In this document: one piece after another, positions 15,586 through 23,593 of the stretch
Position numbering within the stretch: the first letter of the stretch is position 1
Layout: each line of letters starts with the position of its first letter
From: JAWLCA01 sp050485905
GTDB taxonomy: Bacteria; Pseudomonadota; Alphaproteobacteria; Rhodobacterales; Rhodobacteraceae
DNA: 37,803 nucleotides
Assembly (NCBI GenBank): GCA_050485905.1
Contig: JBJHCH010000025.1
Coordinates: forward strand, 1 to 37,803
Direction: 5' to 3'
Notes under the pieces: generated by a model
Database searches by the model: none
Told to the model about the DNA's origin: nothing
Seen by the model: the letters and a program-made list of their open reading frames with translations, nothing else
Made by a program: the position numbers and the translations under genes

Positions 15586-16443
15586 ATGCGCTATGTCCAG
15601 CTGCGCGCCTTTCACCACGTCGCCATCCAGGGCGGCTTTTCCCGCGCGGCCGAGGCGCTGCGGCTGACCCAGCCCGCGATTTCCGATCAGGTGCGGCGGC
15701 TGGAGCTGGAATACGACGTGCTGCTGTTTCACCGCCACAAGCGCCGGGTGGAGCTGACCGAGGATGGCCGCAAGCTCCTGGAGATCACCAACCGCCTGTT
15801 CGAGGTGGAGGCGCAGGCCCATGACCTGCTGTCGGAGTCCCGCGCGCTGCGGTCGGGCCGGCTGCGCATCATCGCCGACAGCGCGATCCACCTGACCGAA
15901 ATCCTGACCGCCTTCCGCGCGAAATATCCCAATGTCCAGATCAGCCTGCGCAGCGGCAATTCAGAGGAGGTGATCCGCGCCCTTTACGACTACAGCGCCG
16001 AACTGGGCGTGCTGGGCAACATCCCCGAGGCGCGGGATCTGACCGTGATCGGCCTCGGCGCCACGCCCATCGTCGCCTTCGCCGCCCTCGGCACGCCTTG
16101 GGCCGACATGGCGGAATTCGACCTCGCCGGCGCCCCCGACGTCCCCCTCGTCCTGCGCGAACCGGGATCCAAGACGCGGCAGAAGGTCGAGGAAGCCGCC
16201 GCCACGCTCGGCGTCGCCCTCACCCCCGCGGTCGAGGCTGAGGGGCGCGAGGCGGTGCGCGAGATCGTCGCCTCGGGCGGCGGCATCGGCTTTGTCTCGC
16301 AGGCCGAGTTTCGCCCCGACGCCCGAATCCGCAGCTTCCCCATCGCCGGCCCGCCGATCCGCATGGATGAGGCGCTGGTGCATCTGGCCGAACGGGGCGA
16401 GGGGCGACTGATCAAAGCGTTCGCCACCCTCGCACGCGCCTGA
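15586..16443 (+). CDS. LysR-family regulator, probable activator of the phnWAY operon
   Basis: The protein has 285 residues. An N-terminal helix-turn-helix (residues about 3-55) shows FHHVAIQGGFSRAAEALRLTQPAISDQVRRLE, then a LysR substrate-binding fold with SGRLRIIADSAIHLTEIL, RSGNSEEVIRAL and GREAVREIVASGGGIGFV. The start at 15586 was chosen for the GGAGG box just ahead and because the domain begins at the fifth residue; the ATG-like start at 15529 would add 19 unconserved residues overlapping the operator. It is divergent from phnW, the usual layout for a pathway-specific LysR activator responding to 2-aminoethylphosphonate or an intermediate. The ligand is inferred, not visible. Confidence 0.85.
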   Translation: MRYVQLRAFHHVAIQGGFSRAAEALRLTQPAISDQVRRLELEYDVLLFHRHKRRVELTEDGRKLLEITNRLFEVEAQAHDLLSESRALRSGRLRIIADSAIHLTEILTAFRAKYPNVQISLRSGNSEEVIRALYDYSAELGVLGNIPEARDLTVIGLGATPIVAFAALGTPWADMAEFDLAGAPDVPLVLREPGSKTRQKVEEAAATLGVALTPAVEAEGREAVREIVASGGGIGFVSQAEFRPDARIRSFPIAGPPIRMDEALVHLAERGEGRLIKAFATLARA

Positions 16444-16446
16444 CGC

Positions 16447-17484
16447 TCACACCCTGTCCAGCACCCCGCCCATGATCCGCGCCGTATCCTCCCATGTCGG
16501 CAGCCCCTCTGCCGCCGCAAGCCCGCCCACCGACAGCGCCGCGCGCAGGTCCGCATCGGTCAGCACGCGCCGCAGCGCCGCCGCCAGCGCCACGGCATCG
16601 TCGGTCGGCACCAGCAGCCCCGCGCTGTCCGGCACCGTATCCGGCACCGCCCCGGCCCGCGTCGCGACGATGGGCAGGCCGTGGCACAGCGCCTCGCTGA
16701 ACACCATGCCGTAACCCTCGTAGCGGGTGGCCAGCGCAAAGACCGTCGCCGCGCGATAGCGCGCCTGCAACGCGCCCTCGTCCAGCACCCCGGCAAAGCT
16801 CACCCGGTCCTCCAGCCCCAGCAGCCCCCGCAGCCCGCGCAGATCCCCCGCCACCGCCGCGTCATGGGTGCCGCCCACGATCTCGGCCCGCCAGTCCAGA
16901 TCGGCCAGCCGCCCCAGCGCGCGCAGCAGCACGTCATGCCCCTTGCGCGCCGCCAGCAGCCCGACCGACAGGATCAGCGGCGGCGAAACCGGCGCCCGCC
17001 CGCCCGTCGGGCGCGCAAATCCCGGCGGCGCGATGCTGATGCGCCCTGCCGCCACTCCGAAATCCCGCGTCAGAATCCGCGCCGTATGCGGGCTGGGCAC
17101 GACGACATGCGCCGCCAGCGCCAGATTCGCCGCCTCGCGCCGCAGCAACTCGGCAGCGCGATCTGGCGCCAGCCCGGTTTCAAGGCCGACCGGGTGATGC
17201 GTCATCGCCACCACCTTCATCGGCAGCGCGGCCAGCCCTGCGGTATCAATCGACGCCTGCACCAGCCCGTCCATGATCAGCGGCTCGTCGGCCGGCAGCG
17301 CCGACAGCACCGCCAGCGTCTCGGCCATCTCGGCCTCGGTCGGGTGCGGAAAGCCCGCCGGCAATTCCACATGCCGCACCCGCCGCCCCGCCGCGCGCAG
17401 GGCCAGCAGCAGGCTTTTCTCATAGATGTAGCCGCCGGTCTTCTGGTCCAGATCGCCCGGTATGGCGAATGCCGCCGCTCTCAT
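16447..17484 (-). CDS. GT4-family glycosyltransferase
   Basis: The protein has 345 residues with a two-Rossmann GT-B fold. The N-terminal half holds IPGDLDQKTGGYIYEKSLLLAL. The C-terminal half holds LILSVGLLAARKGHDVLLRAL, FAGVLDEGALQARYRAATVFA and the EX7E motif RYEGYGMVFSEALCHGLPIVATRAGAV. It is expected to transfer a sugar from a nucleotide sugar to a lipid, glycan or polymer acceptor in the cytoplasm. It starts 12 bp after the ABC permease stop, so it is probably the last gene of that operon, an unusual combination. The facing LysR gene ends 3 bp before this gene's stop codon. Acceptor unknown. Confidence 0.88.
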   Translation of the reverse strand: MRAAAFAIPGDLDQKTGGYIYEKSLLLALRAAGRRVRHVELPAGFPHPTEAEMAETLAVLSALPADEPLIMDGLVQASIDTAGLAALPMKVVAMTHHPVGLETGLAPDRAAELLRREAANLALAAHVVVPSPHTARILTRDFGVAAGRISIAPPGFARPTGGRAPVSPPLILSVGLLAARKGHDVLLRALGRLADLDWRAEIVGGTHDAAVAGDLRGLRGLLGLEDRVSFAGVLDEGALQARYRAATVFALATRYEGYGMVFSEALCHGLPIVATRAGAVPDTVPDSAGLLVPTDDAVALAAALRRVLTDADLRAALSVGGLAAAEGLPTWEDTARIMGGVLDRV

Positions 17485-17496
17485 CCCGCCCTCGCT

Positions 17497-19101
17497 TCAG
17501 CGCGCCAGTTGCTCGCTGGCATAGACCGACAGCACCGCGCGTTCCACCCAGCCCACCGCCACATAGGCCAGGGCCGCCGTGACCGACAGCAGCACGATGG
17601 CGCTCCACAGCATGTTATAGGCAGAGGTTGAGGCCGTCAGCGCCATCAGGCTGCCCATCCCCGTCCCGGTCGCCAACCATTCCGCCGTTGTCGCCGCCAG
17701 AAACGCCGCCGGCACCGCCATCCGGGCCGAGGCGAAGAAGGCCGGCAGCATCGCCGGCACTTGGGCGTGGATCAGCCGCCGCCAGCGCCCCGCCGCATAG
17801 CTGTCGAACACATCCATCACCTGCCCCGGCGTCTGGCGCAGCCCCTGCAGGCAGGCCACCAGCGTCGGAAAGAAGATCATCACGGCAACAATCGTCACCG
17901 TCCCCGCCGCCCCGCGCCCCAACGCCAGTACGATCAGCGGCGCGGTGGTGACAATCGGGACCGACCGCAGCGCCACTGCCACCGGCAGCACCGCGGACGA
18001 CAGGCCCGGAAACGCCACGATGGCCGCCGCCAGCCCGGCCCCCAGCGCCAGCCCGGCGAAATAGCCCGGCAGGGTGAACCCCAGCGTCTGGCCGAATGCG
18101 CTGAACAGCACCGCCCGGTTCGCCGCCGCATCCGGCCCCGCGACCAGAAACTGCCACACATCCCCCGGCCGCTTGGCAAAGAAGCGGTTCAGCCCGAATG
18201 CCTCCATCGCGCCCCACCACAGCAGCAGCACCGCCAGCGTGACCGCGCCGCCCAGCACGACCGTCCCGGCGACCCCGCGCCAACGCCCGCCAGCACACGT
18301 CACCGGCGGCGGCGCCAGCAGCAGCGCGGGTGGCGCCACGGTCAGCTTTCGCCCGGCCCAGCCCAGCACCCCATAGGCGATCATCGCCACGGCAGAGGCC
18401 ACGGTCGCCAGCGCCCATGTCGCGGGCACGTCAAGGCTGCGCATCGCCCGGATCACCAGCACGCCCATCCCGCGCTCCGCCCCGGTGAACTCGCCCACCA
18501 GCGCACCCAGGAAGGCGGCGGGGGCGGCGATCTGCAGGCCGGCGATGAAATAGGGCAGCGCCGCGCGAGCGCGCACCTGCCACAGCTCGGTCAGCCGCCC
18601 CCGGCCATAGGTGCGCACAAGGTCGAACCAGCTCGCCGGCGCCGCGCGCAAGCCGACCATCAGCGGCAGAAAGGTGGTGTAATAGACACTCAGCGCCGCC
18701 AGCGTGATCTGCGGTCCGGTGCCGGTGCCATAGAGCACCCGCAGGATCGGCCCCGTGGCCACCAGCGGCAGGCAGAAGCAGAGCAGCGCCAGCGCCGACA
18801 CCATCCGCTCGGTCCGGGGCAGCAGCACGCAGACCACCGCCAGCACCACGGCGGCAAGGTTACCGTAAAGAAACCCCAGCGCGGCGGCGTGCAGCGTGAT
18901 CCCCAGCGCCCGGCTCATCAGCCCGAAATTGGCCCAGATATGGGCCGCGATTTCGGTAGGGCCAGCTAGGATGAACGACCCGGCGGTGGCCTGCGCCAGC
19001 CCCTCCCACAGCAGCAGCGGCAGCAGCACGCCCAGCACCCGGCCCGGCGTGGCGAGCGCCGGAAAAGGTTTCGTCCAGGTTAACAAAAATCGCGATTCCA
19101 T
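17497..19101 (-). CDS. ABC transporter permease with two fused permease domains (nitrate/sulfonate/thiamine-precursor class)
   Basis: The protein has 534 residues, about twice a normal SsuC-like permease. Both halves carry BPD_transp_1 features and an EAA-type loop: the first near TYGRGRLTELWQVRARAALP, the second near SYAAGRWRRLIHAQVPAMLP, each followed by an LQIAAPAAFLGALVGEF-like or RMAVPAAFLAATTAEWL segment. One polypeptide therefore supplies both channel halves. It is downstream of the ATPase gene. The 44-bp gap between them contains palindrome element B, and this gene's ATG lies inside that element (19099-19101). The substrate probably matches the SsuA/NMT1-type binding protein upstream. 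Confidence 0.86.
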   Translation of the reverse strand: MESRFLLTWTKPFPALATPGRVLGVLLPLLLWEGLAQATAGSFILAGPTEIAAHIWANFGLMSRALGITLHAAALGFLYGNLAAVVLAVVCVLLPRTERMVSALALLCFCLPLVATGPILRVLYGTGTGPQITLAALSVYYTTFLPLMVGLRAAPASWFDLVRTYGRGRLTELWQVRARAALPYFIAGLQIAAPAAFLGALVGEFTGAERGMGVLVIRAMRSLDVPATWALATVASAVAMIAYGVLGWAGRKLTVAPPALLLAPPPVTCAGGRWRGVAGTVVLGGAVTLAVLLLWWGAMEAFGLNRFFAKRPGDVWQFLVAGPDAAANRAVLFSAFGQTLGFTLPGYFAGLALGAGLAAAIVAFPGLSSAVLPVAVALRSVPIVTTAPLIVLALGRGAAGTVTIVAVMIFFPTLVACLQGLRQTPGQVMDVFDSYAAGRWRRLIHAQVPAMLPAFFASARMAVPAAFLAATTAEWLATGTGMGSLMALTASTSAYNMLWSAIVLLSVTAALAYVAVGWVERAVLSVYASEQLAR

Positions 19102-19140
19102 GTCTTTTCAATGGCTTGAGATTCTGTCCACGCGTGGACA
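19078..19140. repeat. Element B: second copy of the 63-bp palindrome-ended intergenic element
   Basis: Bases 19125-19140 are the perfect 16-bp palindrome TGTCCACGCGTGGACA. Bases 19078-19124 align without gaps to 187-233 (GGTnAACAAAAA..., TTTTCAATG...TGA..). Overall 44 of 63 positions match copy A, and in 28-63 of the alignment 29 of 36 match. On the minus strand it occupies most of the ATPase-permease gap, starting 5 bp after the ATPase stop, and it includes the permease start codon. Such preservation over 63 bp with exact spacing suggests a shared origin or a shared binding protein, not two independent operators. Confidence 0.7.
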
Positions 19141-19145
19141 ACCCC

Positions 19146-19949
19146 TCATTCCGCCGCCAGAGCGTCCGGCCCCGCCGCCGAAAGCGCCGCCGAGACCTCG
19201 TCCGCCAGATCCCGAAACGCCTCCCTCCGCCGCAACCCCCGGTCCCGTGGCCGGTCGAAAGGAACCGCGATATCCGCGATCACGCTCGCAGGCCGCGCCG
19301 AAAACACGATCACCCGGTCGGCCAGCAAAACCGCCTCGCTGACCGAATGCGTGACCAGAATCGTGGTGGTCCCCCGCGCCTCCCACAGCGCTGGCAAATC
19401 CTCGTTCAGCCGCGCCCGGGTCAGTTCATCGACCGCCCCGAACGGCTCGTCCAGCAGCAAAAGCCCCGGCTCCGCCACCAGACAGCGCGCGATGGCCACC
19501 CGCTGCCGCATCCCCCCCGAAAGCTCCGCCGGCCGCCGATCCGCAAACCCCTCCAACCCCACCAGCCCGATCAGCCGGTCCACCGCGCCGGGGTCATCCG
19601 GCAACCGCGCCAGCGTGCGGGCCAGCGCGATATTCCCCCGCGCCGTCCGCCACGGCAGCAGCGAGGCATCTTGAAACGCCATCGCCAACCCCGCCCGCTC
19701 GCAGACCTGCCGCGGCGCCTGCCCGCCGATCCGCACCTCCCCCGCGCTCGGCTCCTCCAACCCCGCGATCAGCCGCAGCAGCGTGGACTTCCCGCAGCCC
19801 GACGGCCCGACCAGCGCCGTTGTGCGCCCAGCAGCAAAATTCAGATCGACCGGCTTCAAGGCCTCCACCCGCCGACCCGCCCCGCCGAATGTCTTGGACA
19901 GGCCGCGGCACACCACTTCGGGCGGGGCGCTATGGGGGTGGTCAGGCAC
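19146..19949 (-). CDS. ABC transporter ATP-binding protein (SsuB/TauB-like)
   Basis: The protein has 267 residues. Walker A is GPSGCGKSTLL, the Q-loop is MAFQDASLLPWRT, the signature LSGGMRQRVAIARCL, Walker B LLLLDEPFGAVDELTR, and the switch THSVSEAVLLADRV. This is the nitrate/sulfonate/taurine importer ATPase family. The GTG start at 19947-19949 was chosen because GGAAG lies about 10 bp upstream and it overlaps the binding-protein stop by 8 bp. An ATG further upstream at 19997 would lengthen the N terminus by 16 residues inside the upstream gene. Partners are the fused permease and the binding protein. Confidence 0.86.
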   Translation of the reverse strand: MPDHPHSAPPEVVCRGLSKTFGGAGRRVEALKPVDLNFAAGRTTALVGPSGCGKSTLLRLIAGLEEPSAGEVRIGGQAPRQVCERAGLAMAFQDASLLPWRTARGNIALARTLARLPDDPGAVDRLIGLVGLEGFADRRPAELSGGMRQRVAIARCLVAEPGLLLLDEPFGAVDELTRARLNEDLPALWEARGTTTILVTHSVSEAVLLADRVIVFSARPASVIADIAVPFDRPRDRGLRRREAFRDLADEVSAALSAAGPDALAAE

Positions 19950-20937
19950 CGTGGACTTCTTCCAGGATCGACCGGTCCCACAGGTCGGCCGAGACATTGC
20001 GGCCCAGCAGACCCAGCGTCTCGATATTCGCGGCGACCGTCTCCTCGGTGAACCAGCCGAAGCCGTGGGCCTCGGTCAGGTCGGAAAACATCAGCGGCAC
20101 CTGCCGCTCCGCCTGCATCACCTGCGTCGGCAGGTCGAGACCCTGATCGGGATACATCTCGATCGTCAGCGCGGCGGCCGCGGCCGGGTCGGCCAGATAG
20201 TCGTTCCAGCCCATCACCTCGCCCTTCAGCAGCGCCACCAGATCGGCGCGGCGGTTGGCGATGCTGTCATCGGTGGCGATGTAGGTCTGCGAGTGAACCG
20301 CATAGCCGAAATCGGCCATCAGCATCGTGACGCTGTCGATCCCCTGCATCGCCATGGCCACCGGCAGATCGGTTTCCCAGCAGAGCAGGCAATCCACCTG
20401 CCCCGACACCAGCGGCGCGGCGTCATACTGCGTCGGCACCACCTCTACCGCGTCGATGTCCACGCCGTTGATCGTACACAGCGCCTGCAGCACCGGCATG
20501 TTGGCCAGCGCCATGCCGATCCGCTTGCCCATCATGTCGGCGGGCTCAACGACCGGATTGCCGGGCAGCGAGGCGATGACGAAGGGGTTCTTCTGCATCG
20601 CCACCGCCAGGATGCGGAACGGCGCCCCCTGTTCCACCGCCGCCGCCGTGTAGTCGGCGGCGGAGATGCCGACCAGCGCCTGACCCGACACCACCGGCGG
20701 CTCCACCGGCGCGTTCGGCCCGCCGGGGTTCAGCGCGACATTCAGGCCCAGATCGTCCCAATAGCCACGATGGCGGGCGATGTAACTGCCGCCGAACTGC
20801 ACCGAATGCAGCCACGACAGTTGCAGCGCGACGTCGGTATTGGCAAGCGCCGGGCGGATCGGCAGGCCGAGCGTGGCCAGCCCGAGCCCCGCAAGGCCGG
20901 TGCCGACAAAGCGGCGGCGGGTGAATCTGTGGGGCAT
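19942..20937 (-). CDS. ABC transporter substrate-binding protein, NMT1/SsuA-like, Tat-exported
   Basis: The protein has 331 residues. The N terminus MPHRFTRRRFVGTGLAGLG is a twin-arginine signal (RRRFVG) with cleavage near PALAN. The mature N terminus LSWLHSVQFGGSYIARHRGYW matches the NMT1/SsuA group of thiamine-precursor, sulfonate and nitrate binding proteins; later motifs include GKRIGMALANMPVLQAL and QYDAAPLVSGQVDCLLCWETD. The start at 20937 has a purine-rich upstream stretch. It is the first gene of the ABC set, 68 bp after the flippase-like gene. The ligand is not given by sequence: pyrimidine precursors, sulfonates or other small polar molecules are possible. Confidence 0.85.
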   Translation of the reverse strand: MPHRFTRRRFVGTGLAGLGLATLGLPIRPALANTDVALQLSWLHSVQFGGSYIARHRGYWDDLGLNVALNPGGPNAPVEPPVVSGQALVGISAADYTAAAVEQGAPFRILAVAMQKNPFVIASLPGNPVVEPADMMGKRIGMALANMPVLQALCTINGVDIDAVEVVPTQYDAAPLVSGQVDCLLCWETDLPVAMAMQGIDSVTMLMADFGYAVHSQTYIATDDSIANRRADLVALLKGEVMGWNDYLADPAAAAALTIEMYPDQGLDLPTQVMQAERQVPLMFSDLTEAHGFGWFTEETVAANIETLGLLGRNVSADLWDRSILEEVHGA

Positions 20938-21005
20938 CTGCGTCTCCTTCGCTTCCTGTTCAAAGTAGCGGTCCCGCCTCACGGCGCAACCGTCAGCGGC
21001 GCGCG

Positions 21006-21953
21006 TCAGCCTGGGGTGCGCGACCGCGCGCCCATGACCCACAACGCGCCGGGCAGGCTGGACACCAGCAACACCAGCCCAAAGGCAAGACTCGCCGCCA
21101 GCCCGGCACCGGCACTCGCGCCGATCAGCGGAAACAGCCCTGCCGCCGCGCCCTCGCGCCAGCCCCAGCCGCCGACGGTGACGGGCAGCAGCATCGCGGC
21201 CAGGATCAGCGGGATCAGCGTCACCAACGCCTCGATGGGCAGCGCGGTGCCGGTGGCGCGGGCGCAGAAGGCAAAGATCGCAAGGTTGCAGACCACGATG
21301 CAAAGGCCCAGCCCGACTTGCCGCTGCCAGACACTCGGCGCCAGCACCGCCGCATGAAGGGTCGGCACCAGCCGCCACAGCACCGGCAATTGCCCCAGCC
21401 ACGCGCGCGCCAGCACCAGCCCCACCAGCGCGACAACCAGCGCCGCGACTGTCCAACCCGTGGCATCGGGCCAGGCGATGCCACCCGGAAACGTCAGCGC
21501 CAGGGCAAAGCCTGCCAGCGTCACCACCGCCAGCGCAACCTGCCCCAGCATCCGCTCGATCACCACCGCCTGCCCGGCCCGCAGCAGCGTTGCCCCATGC
21601 CGGCTGCGGACCGCGCGCGCCGCATCGCCCACCACGCCCCCCGGCACCGTCTGGTTGACCAGTTGCGAGACGTAGTATTCTCGCACCGCCTGTCCCATCG
21701 CCAGCGGCACGCCCAGCGCCCGCGCCACAAGCCGCCAGCGCAGGGCCGACAGCATCGTTTGCAGATTTGCCGCCACCGCCGCCGCCAGCAGCCAGCCGAA
21801 CCCGGCCCCGCGCAGTCGGGCCAGCGTGTCGTCGCCGTCAACGAGGGACCAGACGACCGCGATCAACACCAGCGGAACCGCCAGCCGCAGCACGGCACGC
21901 AACCAGCGCGGCACCCGCGCGCGGCGCGGGCCGGGGATCGCGGCCTCGGTCAT
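21006..21953 (-). CDS. UPF0104/AglD-type flippase-like integral membrane protein
   Basis: The protein has 315 residues and about seven to eight hydrophobic segments, starting near LRAVLRLAVPLVLIAVVW. The pattern matches the lysylphosphatidylglycerol synthetase TM/UPF0104 family. The motif region YYVSQLVNQTVPGGVVGDAARAVRSRH is typical, with a conserved Gly/Asp loop, and VTVGGWGWREGAAAGLF is a second family block. Members are implicated in flipping lipid-linked sugars or phospholipids. Its ATG overlaps the upstream phosphotransferase stop by an ATGA junction, so it is translated with that protein. Lipid substrate inferred only. Confidence 0.8.
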   Translation of the reverse strand: MTEAAIPGPRRARVPRWLRAVLRLAVPLVLIAVVWSLVDGDDTLARLRGAGFGWLLAAAVAANLQTMLSALRWRLVARALGVPLAMGQAVREYYVSQLVNQTVPGGVVGDAARAVRSRHGATLLRAGQAVVIERMLGQVALAVVTLAGFALALTFPGGIAWPDATGWTVAALVVALVGLVLARAWLGQLPVLWRLVPTLHAAVLAPSVWQRQVGLGLCIVVCNLAIFAFCARATGTALPIEALVTLIPLILAAMLLPVTVGGWGWREGAAAGLFPLIGASAGAGLAASLAFGLVLLVSSLPGALWVMGARSRTPG

Positions 21954-23593
21954 GACGGCCCACCCCCGACCCGGATGGTAATGTCGGGCGAGGTCGCGCG
22001 CAGGAAGGCATCGCGGAACGCCGCCATGGGCCAGGCAGGCAGGTCATCGGCAGGGATCATGCCCCCGGTCCAGTCCCAGCCGTCGAACAGTGCGACCGCC
22101 TCGGGTGGGCCGATCAGATGAACCGGCACATCCAGATTGTCGCTCTGCGCCACGAAGCCCGCCGCCTGATGATCGCCCAGCACGATCATCAGCGGTGCAT
22201 CGGCCCCGTCCAGCGCCCCCCGCCGCGCGGCATAGCCCAGCGCCGCCTGCAGCGCATAATCCACCGATTGCCGGTACTGCTCTCGCACCCGGTCGCGGTC
22301 GCGCCAGACCACTTCGGGCGGGTCGCCCGACAGCGCCCATTGATCAAAGATCGTGCCGTCGCCCACCGCGTCCCAATCCACCATTTCCGGCACCGGGACC
22401 CATGGCGCGTGAGAGGAAATGAGCGCGATCTGCGCGAAAAGCGGCGCGTCCGAGGGCGGCAACAGGTCGGCATAGCGCGCCAGCGTGAACTGGTCGGGCA
22501 TCGTCACCCAGTTGAACGGCTGGCCGCGATAGCCCATGTCGGCCGCCGCCAGCACCGTGTCGAATCCCAGCAGATCGGCCTCGGGCCAGGGCATGGTGAT
22601 CGCGGGCATCACGGCGGCGGTTCGATAGCCGGCCTGCGCGGCCAGATGAAAGATCGTGCGCCGCGCGCTGCCCAGCATCGCGCCGTAGCGGACCTGATCA
22701 GATGTCGTCAGGCCCGAGGCGATTGTCCCATGGGCCAGCCAGCTTTGCCCGCCCGACATCGGCGCAGTCATCCAGCCCGACCGCATGGCAAGCCCCATGG
22801 CCGCCAACTCCCCCTCTGCCGCGCGCAGGGTCGCGGTATGGGTCGGGGCGTATAGCGGGTTGTCGAAGCTCGCCCGGCCGTAGCTTTCCACATAGACAAT
22901 CAGCACATCGCGGCCTGCCAGCGCCGCCATCAGTCCCTCTGCCCCATCAAACCGATCGCTGGCGGCGGCGCGACGGAACTCGGCCAGTTCGGCCAGCGCG
23001 CGGCGATAGGTGCCAACCCGTTCCACCGCCACGCGGGCGGTGAAGGCGGCCCCCGGCGGGCTGGCCGGCAGCGCCCAGGCGCGCATCGCCTGCCCGATCT
23101 CGGCCGCGGCCACCACCGCCGCCAGACCCGCCGCCACGCCCGCGCCGACCCGCCATCCCCGGCCCGGCGTCACCCGTTGCCAGCGCCCCAGCGCCCACCA
23201 CAGCGCCGCCGCCAGCAGCCCTAACCCGACCACCAACCCCGCGACCGCCAGCGCCGCCTGCAGCGTCCCGATCGCGCCCGACCCCAGATGCCAGGCCGAC
23301 ACCACCAGGTTCAGGTCGATCACCGGGTTGAAGGCGCGGTTGAAGGCGGTGAAGGTGCCGTAATCGGCCAGTTTCTGCACCACCAGCACCAGCAGCAGCG
23401 CCACCAGCGCCGTCCTGACCGCGCGCGACACCGCCGCCCCCGGGCTCAGCGCGATCATCCCCAGCAGGATCACCGGCAGTTCCAGCGGGAACAGCAGCAG
23501 CGCGCCCGGCGTCATTGCCGCGGGATGATTGGGCTGGATCAGCACCAGATGCAGCAGCAGGGCGGCCAGGATCAGCGACACCGCCCCTCTCAT
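21950..23593 (-). CDS. Membrane sulfatase-fold phosphotransferase (LtaS/OpgB-like)
   Basis: The protein has 547 residues. The N terminus (to about 170) has four to five TM segments, followed by an extracytoplasmic alkaline-phosphatase-type domain. Probable metal and catalytic positions are VYVESYGRASFDNPL (Glu236), SGGQSWLAHGT (nucleophile Ser284 or Thr290), ISSHAPWV (His395) and VLGDHQAAGFV (Asp474, His475). This is the architecture of lipoteichoic-acid-synthase-like and OpgB-type phosphoglycerol or phosphoethanolamine transferases. The ATG at 23593 overlaps the CDP-alcohol transferase stop (ATGA). The family's EptA-type members modify lipid A. Nearby opgGH makes periplasmic glucan an attractive acceptor, but no acceptor is shown by sequence. 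Confidence 0.8.
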   Translation of the reverse strand: MRGAVSLILAALLLHLVLIQPNHPAAMTPGALLLFPLELPVILLGMIALSPGAAVSRAVRTALVALLLVLVVQKLADYGTFTAFNRAFNPVIDLNLVVSAWHLGSGAIGTLQAALAVAGLVVGLGLLAAALWWALGRWQRVTPGRGWRVGAGVAAGLAAVVAAAEIGQAMRAWALPASPPGAAFTARVAVERVGTYRRALAELAEFRRAAASDRFDGAEGLMAALAGRDVLIVYVESYGRASFDNPLYAPTHTATLRAAEGELAAMGLAMRSGWMTAPMSGGQSWLAHGTIASGLTTSDQVRYGAMLGSARRTIFHLAAQAGYRTAAVMPAITMPWPEADLLGFDTVLAAADMGYRGQPFNWVTMPDQFTLARYADLLPPSDAPLFAQIALISSHAPWVPVPEMVDWDAVGDGTIFDQWALSGDPPEVVWRDRDRVREQYRQSVDYALQAALGYAARRGALDGADAPLMIVLGDHQAAGFVAQSDNLDVPVHLIGPPEAVALFDGWDWTGGMIPADDLPAWPMAAFRDAFLRATSPDITIRVGGGPS

